NCBI RefSeq assembly: GCF_030463535.1
Contig: NC_132896.1
Location: 25,357,709-25,421,708, forward strand
Direction: 5' to 3'
DNA from: Salminus brasiliensis
Taxonomy: Eukaryota > Chordata > Actinopteri > Characiformes > Bryconidae
Length of the DNA stretch: 64,000 nt
Position numbers and translations under genes: made by a program. Positions within the stretch are counted from its first letter, which is position 1. Every line of letters begins with the position of its first letter. Below, one piece after another: positions 62,718 to 64,000 of the stretch. The notes under the pieces were generated by a model. The model was not told the DNA's origin. It worked only from the letters and a program-made list of their open reading frames with translations, and did no database searches.

Positions 62718-64000
62718 TAGAATAAATAGGTACTATACAATGAACTGGTACTGTATGCCCTCAGGGCTTTTAGTTTACTTTTCCAATATCTAGTGAGATT
62801 TGGCTTGGCTGATGCTCCAAGCCTTACCTGTTCATACCAGGGCAGTGATGTATCATGTCTAATTTGTGTTGTTAGTGAAAGTTAAAAGCTTTTACATTCT
62901 AGAGAAATGCCTGTAATGTATTTCAGTCAGGAGTTTATGTAATGGAAGGTAATTCCTCAATGACATCCTGATGCATCTGGTAAAACCTGATTAGCTGAGC
63001 AATGGTTTACTTAATATACTGAGACAAGATGAGTCAGCCATAATGAACTATTCAGGCTTGGGGAAATAAATGAGTATAAAGACATTAGAGAGATATTACT
63101 AAGTTGGTCTATTCTACACTAGAATAAAAGCATCAGTGTTTCATTTGAAACATTCAAGCATATATCTTTGTTTTGTCCAGAGATCCTTCAGACCCCTGAG
63201 CACCTTGACCATGGTCAGAGGACTGCATAAATCTGCACTAGATGGTAAGCCAAAACAGTTCCCCTCTTATTTTAGTCCAGATTGACAAACATTTTTAGCA
63301 ACTGGTCTTACCAAGACATTTGTCTTTGAACACTGCTGAAATGGACGAGGCATTAAATTCTCTTGCCTTTGTGTTCAGTGGTGGAACGCCCAGCCTCTGA
63401 GGAAACCGTGACCAGCAGTTTTGGCAGGTTCATCCAGGGTGTGCAGCCAAGGCATCTGTCGTCTAAGGTGCTTCAACGCAGCAAGCGCATGGTGCTGGAC
63501 AGCATCGGTGTAGGGTTGCTGGGTAGCACCACTGAAGTCTTCGAGTTGGCTCTCCAGCACTGCCAGGTAAGGACACAGAGTCAAGAGGAAACAAAATTGT
63601 AATTTATAGAATGTGCCTTTTTGATGCAGTGTCTGTGGACCATACTGTATGTGGTACAACTCAATACATTTTTCAAGATGCAAACAAAATCATTTGTGAG
63701 TGGTCCTAGAGTGGTCTAATGAGAAATTATCTGTTCTAGATAAACCACCAAACCACTTTATGACTTTATTTACAATATCGGACCATTGAATTCCCCTTTA
63801 ATAGAATTATAAGCATTTTCTGAAGCTTGCCACACCTAATGGGTCTCCTATACTTCAGAATATGAGGAGCAATACAGTACACTGGGTAAACATTTGAATC
63901 ACCACCCTAGAAACCTAGTTCATATCAAATCCTGTTTTCCAAGTAGATCACAAGGAGAGGCATTCAGGGCAGTGTTTTTTGTAGAGCGATGGCCTGGCCT
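62578..64000 (+). CDS. acod1: cis-Aconitate decarboxylase (itaconate synthase), 5' part
   Basis: Three coding exons are in the window: 62578-62595, 63181-63244 and 63379-63566; the gene continues past the right edge. The 90 residues read include SSFGRFIQGVQPRHLSSKV, LQRSKRMVLDSIGVGLLGST and TEVFELALQHC, matching the start of ACOD1/IRG1 (MmgE/PrpD fold), whose mammalian N-terminus has the same SKRM-LDT-G-G-LG-TTEVF block. The enzyme decarboxylates cis-aconitate to itaconate in mitochondria of activated macrophages. The first 27 residues (MLSKVQRSFRPLSTLTMVRG...) are rich in Arg, Ser and Leu and lack acidic residues until Asp27, which is a good mitochondrial presequence. The remaining catalytic exons are not visible. 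Fish have IRG1-like variants, so the exact paralogue is open. Confidence 0.9.
62641..62715. repeat. (TA)n microsatellite
   Basis: A pure TA run of about 74 bases in acod1 intron 1, 46 bases after the donor. It creates a spurious Tyr-Ile frame. Confidence 0.95.

Noticed and set aside
62431-62793. 120-codon frame through the acod1 first exon with a Tyr-Ile run
   Set aside because: It reads through the donor at 62596 into a (TA)n repeat. The true acod1 start at 62578 is in a spliced frame that joins 63181.

Overview
The window is nuclear DNA of a ray-finned fish. It contains spliced vertebrate genes with GT-AG introns, AATAAA polyadenylation signals, dinucleotide microsatellites, tRNA-derived SINEs, Tc1/mariner relics and small MITE-like repeats of teleost type. 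The SINE flavour hints at an otophysan (characin, catfish or carp relative), but that is a weak inference. There are six protein genes. Every splice junction reported was read by eye and the reading frame closes across all of them.

Layout: 1-11748 has no recognisable gene and holds repeats. 11749-26820 (+) is a TNIP/ABIN-family coiled-coil gene, a regulator of NF-kB signalling. 31171-33640 (+) is a phytanoyl-CoA-dioxygenase-type Fe(II)/2-oxoglutarate oxygenase, with a TATA box and a noncoding first exon 1.5 kb upstream. 35497-38267 (-) is an ES1/GATD3 (DJ-1/PfpI-like) gene. 39975-44673 (+, 'gene A') and 57047-62272 (-, 'gene B') are diverged paralogues encoding 879- and 922-residue proteins: three tandem six-helix membrane domains resembling the GPR1/FUN34/YaaH (SatP, succinate/acetate permease) family, followed by a YrdC/Sua5/TsaC-like domain. 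62578 to the right edge (+) is the start of acod1 (irg1), the mitochondrial itaconate-forming cis-aconitate decarboxylase. About 12.4 kb between genes A and B carries only repeats.

The main point of interest is the right half. Gene B and acod1 are head to head: 163 bp separate the gene B start codon from the acod1 TATA box, with NF-kB-like sites between them. es1 and gene A form a second head-to-head pair with NF-kB-like and CRE-like sites. Itaconate is methylene-succinate and SatP proteins carry succinate and acetate, so a triple-SatP/YrdC membrane protein sharing a promoter region with the itaconate synthase suggests an inducible organic-acid module. The 2-oxoglutarate oxygenase, the ES1-like protein and the NF-kB regulator TNIP nearby fit an inflammation-linked metabolic neighbourhood. 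Domain architecture and gene order are visible in the sequence; the joint function is inference.
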